NCBI GenBank assembly: GCA_016839655.1
Contig: JAEOTW010000067.1
Span: 1-26,749 of the forward strand
Direction of reading: 5' to 3'
Source: Promethearchaeota archaeon
Lineage (GTDB): Archaea > Asgardarchaeota > Lokiarchaeia > Sigynarchaeales > SOKP01
Length of the DNA: 26,749 nt
A program made the position numbers and the translations under genes. Of this stretch, positions 23,888-26,749 are shown in pieces (position 1 is the first letter of the stretch; each line of letters begins with the position of its first letter). The notes beneath the pieces are model-generated. The model was not told where the DNA came from. It saw only the letters and a list, made by a program, of their open reading frames with translations, and searched no databases.

Positions 23888-24838
23888 ATGGAAAATAAAG
23901 AAAAAATGAAAGCCATTGTATATACTGAGTATGGCCCTGGGGATGTTCTCAAGCTTAAAGAGGTTGAAAAACCCATTCCAAAGGATAATGAAATATTGGT
24001 AAAAGTGCATGCATCAACTGTCAATTACGCAGTAAGATTGATGCGAAGTGGCACACATCCAGACAAAAAATTTTATACTTTGGCAATACGATTAATGCAA
24101 GGTCTTAAAAAACCAAAAAGACCTATATTGGGGTATGAAGTTGCCGGGGAAGTTGAAGAAGTAGGTACCAATGTGAAATTATTTAAGAAAGGTGACCATG
24201 TTTTTGGTTCTACCACCGGATTGAAGAATGGTGCTTATGCTGAGTATGTGTGTCTACCTGAAGAATGGAAGCAAGGGATGGTGGCATTAAAACCGATTAA
24301 TATGACTTTTGAAGAAGCAGCCGCTGTCCCTACTGGAGGAACTACAGCATTGGCTTATTTAAGGAAAGGAAATATCCAGAGTGGACAAAAAGTTCTTATC
24401 TATGGTGCTTCTGGAAGTAATGGGACATTTGCAGTACAACTTGCGAAGTATTTTGGAGCGGAAGTGACTGGAGTTTGCAGCACTACAAATTTAGAAATGG
24501 TGAAATCTTTGGGAGCCGATAAGATTATTGATTACACTAAAGAGGATTTCACAGAAAAAGGGGAACTTTATGATCTTGTACTTGATGCTGTTGGAAAAGC
24601 CTCCCCTTCAGATTGCAAGAAAGTATTAGCTCCGAATGGTACCTATGTTACAGTTCTTAAAGGATCATATCCCGAAAGAGCCGAAGATTTAAATTTCTTA
24701 AAAGAACTTAGTGAAGCAGGACATCTAAAGTCAGTTATAGATAGAAGCTACCCGCTCGAAAATATTGCCGAGGCTCACAACTACGTTGACAAAGGGCATA
24801 AAAAGGGAAATGTAGTAATAACTGTAGCCGGTAATTGA
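23888..24838 (+). CDS. Zinc-independent MDR oxidoreductase (quinone oxidoreductase-like)
   Basis: A 316-residue medium-chain reductase. It begins [17 protein letters not shown], has [13 protein letters not shown] (81-93), and the nucleotide-binding turn [10 protein letters not shown] at 173-182 followed by the [10 protein letters not shown] segment. The catalytic- and structural-zinc cysteines of alcohol dehydrogenases are absent, which places it with the NAD(P)H:quinone reductase/enoyl reductase group. In [12 protein letters not shown] a Val replaces the Asp often seen after N-x-x. Ribosome binding site GGTGA lies 5 nt before the ATG. The first 12 codons are nearly repeated at the right edge of the window. 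Confidence 0.9.
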   Translation: MENKEKMKAIVYTEYGPGDVLKLKEVEKPIPKDNEILVKVHASTVNYAVRLMRSGTHPDKKFYTLAIRLMQGLKKPKRPILGYEVAGEVEEVGTNVKLFKKGDHVFGSTTGLKNGAYAEYVCLPEEWKQGMVALKPINMTFEEAAAVPTGGTTALAYLRKGNIQSGQKVLIYGASGSNGTFAVQLAKYFGAEVTGVCSTTNLEMVKSLGADKIIDYTKEDFTEKGELYDLVLDAVGKASPSDCKKVLAPNGTYVTVLKGSYPERAEDLNFLKELSEAGHLKSVIDRSYPLENIAEAHNYVDKGHKKGNVVITVAGN

Positions 24839-24946
24839 TTTTCTAACTAATTCTTTTTACTATTATGTGAATTTACTTGATAAAATCCCAAGTCTTTAAA
24901 ATAATTAAATATAAAAATACATAATATCATTTAGAGTGTCGAAAAC

Positions 24947-25300
24947 TTGACTGATATCAAAGAAGTTATTGGTTGGATGCTAGGTGCAGCTATAGCAGTC
25001 GTTTGGATTGCTTTTGCTTTCCTCGGAGCAGGGAATATGGTGTTTCTTGTTGTTGCTATTTCCCTTACCATCTTGTTGGGTACAACTTCTGGGGGTATTA
25101 TTGCAATAAGCAAAAAGCAAACTGATTATAAAGAGGTAATTGGCTGGGTACTAGGTGCAAGTATAGCAGTTGCTTGGATAAGCTGGGCAATACTGGATCC
25201 AGGGAATATGGTAGGGCTCGTTATTGCTCTTGCTGTCACCATCTTGTTGGGTACAGCATCTGGAGGATTAATTGCTCTCAGCAAAAAACAATCTAAATAA
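24947..25300 (+). CDS. Small membrane protein made of two tandem two-helix units
   Basis: A 117-residue protein that is two copies of the same unit: residues 2-57 begin TDIKEVIGWMLGA and residues 59-115 begin TDYKEVIGWVLGA. Each copy has two hydrophobic helices joined by a short GNM loop and ends with the pattern ILLGT-x-SGG-x-IA-x-SKKQ. The likely start is TTG at 24947, since the first in-frame ATG would cut the first unit, and the second unit shows where the repeat begins. The two halves are still very similar at the DNA level, so the duplication is fairly recent. No family is recognised and no ribosome binding site is clear. Confidence 0.7.
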   Translation: MTDIKEVIGWMLGAAIAVVWIAFAFLGAGNMVFLVVAISLTILLGTTSGGIIAISKKQTDYKEVIGWVLGASIAVAWISWAILDPGNMVGLVIALAVTILLGTASGGLIALSKKQSK

Positions 25301-25510
25301 AGTCAATTTTTACTAATCATAGCTATTTTGCTGATGATTTATTTGACTATTTTTTTTTTAATTTTTTATTTTATTAAATCCAAAAGTAATACATTTAAGC
25401 CTTAATATCATTCAGAAATTTATTCATTCCAAGAAGAATTAATCTTTTAAAAAGAGTTATAAAATATGTAAAAGATACAAAATAAATACTAATAATTTAG
25501 AGGTTTTTCT

Positions 25511-26181
25511 ATGACTATTGAAATGAGGTTATCTGGATTTCTTTTTCTACTTATCTTAGTTTTGCAAATTGTAATGGCATTATTTGGCTATATATTAGAA
25601 CCAACAGCTAAGCATTATGAATCAGATGCGAAGTTGCTAACGTTTAACAATAATCCAAAAATGTTTAAAATTGGCTTCACATTAGCTCTTATAGAGCATT
25701 TTAGTGTCATTACACTTGCCATAATGTTGTTTTTTGTTATCAATCCTTATAATATAATACTAGGAGTGATTTTAATTTCTTTCCGAGTAGTAGAGGGTTC
25801 AATCCAAGTTTATCTTGAAAAAGATTATTGGGGGCTTCTTGGTATAGCAAAACAATACTCATCTGCAAGTGGTACAGAAAAGGATTCATTATTCGAATCT
25901 TATCGTTCTATTCTACATACAAAAAGCGATAGATTTTCTTATGCAATGATCGCATGGTCCTTGGTACACTTGCATTTTCAATTGCGTTAATTACATATGG
26001 AATGGCACCACTCTATATTGGATGGATAGGAATTGTAGCCAGCATATCTATTGGCAGTTTTGATGTATTAAAACTCGTAAAGCCTAACTCTAAAATTTAT
26101 GAAAGCATATCATCTATTTTTGGTCTGTTGGCGATTGTATTTGAAGTACTCATCGGAGGATTTTTACTCTTTTTTATTTAA
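25511..26181 (+). CDS. DUF4386-like membrane protein, split by a one-base frameshift
   Basis: Two frames join into one membrane protein of about 223 residues. The first, from ATG 25511 with an AGAGGT site, encodes helices around 10-30, 55-80 and 82-98 and the segment SDRFSYAMIAWS before running into an out-of-family end. The second frame, in view from 25954, gives LGTLAFSIALITYG, a further helix and a final helix to 26181. Adding one base in the run TCCTT near 25960 restores WSLGTLAFS and a clean frame. The order of helices and the central RSILHTKSDRF loop look like DUF4386, a family of unknown role. A true mutation and a sequence error are equally possible. Confidence 0.65.
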
Positions 26182-26201
26182 TTTATCTACAGGTGAATGT
26201 T

Positions 26202-26702
26202 ATGGTTATACTCTGGTTAAAGTGTCCTTACAATAAATCCGTGCTTAATTTCGTTTTGAGATTAGCCATGATGATTTTTGGTACTATAGGGCTATATTTT
26301 TTAAATATATGGGTTGCCGTGGTGTATTTAATATATTATATCGTGTGGTCTTTTTTGCTAATGCCATTAAACCATTGTCAAAACTGTTATTATATGGTAA
26401 AAGAAACATCAAAAGATGTAAAAACAGGGAAAACTGGTGTGAACCTGATACCTAAAGAAAAATGGGTAGAATCATGTTTAGAAAAGCATATAGCTTGCGG
26501 GAAAAAATGGGGGTTCAATTTTTACTTATCATGGTTTATACCTATTATCTTAATAATAGTTTCATTTTTTTTGAATTTCTCCTTATTTGCATTAATTTCT
26601 TTAATTGGATTTGTAGGAACGCTAGCAGGATCAATTGTTTATGTAAGATATAAGATCTGTCCGAAATGTGCAATCATGGAAGAATGTCATGAAGCTTTTT
26701 AA
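26202..26702 (+). CDS. Cysteine-containing membrane protein of unknown family
   Basis: A 166-residue protein with hydrophobic helices at about 15-55 (two) and 107-147 (two). Between the pairs lies a polar loop of about 50 residues with CQNC, then C and C in ESCLEKHIACGKKW, and the C-terminal tail carries CPKC-x5-C. These cysteines could bind a metal or a cluster on one face of the membrane. The ATG at 26202 has AGGTGA five bases before it, so I prefer it over the GTG at 26193. No known family is recognised. It directly precedes the MDR-like start at the right edge. Confidence 0.6.
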   Translation: MVILWLKCPYNKSVLNFVLRLAMMIFGTIGLYFLNIWVAVVYLIYYIVWSFLLMPLNHCQNCYYMVKETSKDVKTGKTGVNLIPKEKWVESCLEKHIACGKKWGFNFYLSWFIPIILIIVSFFLNFSLFALISLIGFVGTLAGSIVYVRYKICPKCAIMEECHEAF

Positions 26703-26713
26703 AATCAAATACG

Positions 26714-26749
26714 ATGAAAAAAATGAAAATTAAAGAAAAAATGAAAGCT
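26714..26749 (+). CDS. Start of a probable second MDR oxidoreductase (cut by the window edge)
   Basis: Only 12 codons are present (MKKMKIKEKMKA). They match the opening MENKEKMKA of the MDR gene at 23888 in spacing and DNA sequence (shared AAAGAAAAAATGAAAGC), so a tandem paralogue is likely to begin here. With so little sequence this is a tentative call; the start could be 26714 or 26723. Confidence 0.45.
   Translation, partial: MKKMKIKEKMKA

Overview
The window looks like chromosomal DNA of an anaerobic, strongly AT-rich archaeon, most likely an Asgard archaeon of the Lokiarchaeia type. The reasons are a tungsten/molybdenum formylmethanofuran dehydrogenase (fwd) operon, a HdrB subunit, a fused 2-oxoacid:ferredoxin oxidoreductase, archaeal TATA-like boxes with GGAGGTGA-type ribosome binding sites, and a eukaryote-like protein joining a vWA-like fold to a RING/PHD-type zinc finger. 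The assignment to a phylum is inference; no rRNA or other phylogenetic marker is present.

Layout. 1-2950: the 5' part of a haloalkane-dehalogenase-like gene (minus), alanyl-tRNA editing protein AlaX (plus), HdrB-like protein (minus) and a small membrane protein (minus). 3121-5063: an M29 aminopeptidase convergent with fdhD. 5151-7853: two tandem double-domain GNAT paralogues and a membrane protein with a zinc ribbon. 7906-11509: the minus-strand operon fwdG-fwdF-fwdD-fwdB-fwdC, with no fwdA or fwdE in view. 11510-11823: the divergent regulatory region. 11824-14470: the vWA-RING protein, two RimJ/RimL-like GNAT paralogues and a small zinc protein. 14660-17160: the korAB operon. 17161-20162: a scrambled accessory stretch holding a frameshifted enterochelin-esterase-like gene, a HEPN/MNT toxin-antitoxin pair and two decayed copies of the korB 3' end. 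20168-23304: a DUF3795 protein and an ABC exporter with an adjacent membrane-anchored extracytoplasmic protein. 23470-26749: small membrane proteins, an MDR oxidoreductase and the start of what looks like a second MDR gene at the right edge.

The most striking observation is in fwdB. Its N-terminal iron-sulfur loop is interrupted by exactly 29 nt (10037-10065) built around the hairpin AATAGC-AATTC-GCTATT. Removing those 29 nt restores both the reading frame (441 aa) and the family motif CPFCGTLCDD. With the insert read normally, translation stops at an in-frame TAG. The operon is otherwise intact, with good ribosome binding sites and tight spacing, so the insert could be a spliced or bypassed element, a fresh null mutation or an assembly artefact. 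Two further genes (the esterase and a DUF4386-like gene) are each broken by a single missing base.

A second theme is local duplication: two double-GNAT genes, two RimJ-like genes, two four-helix membrane proteins, three korB 3' ends, two MDR genes and one gene that is itself two copies of a two-helix unit.

Metabolically, Fwd (CO2/formyl-methanofuran), HdrB-type electron transfer, FdhD (sulfuration of Mo/W cofactor) and the ferredoxin-linked 2-oxoacid oxidoreductase fit an anaerobic ferredoxin-based metabolism with a Wood-Ljungdahl-type branch. No tRNA, rRNA, CRISPR array or transposase was seen.
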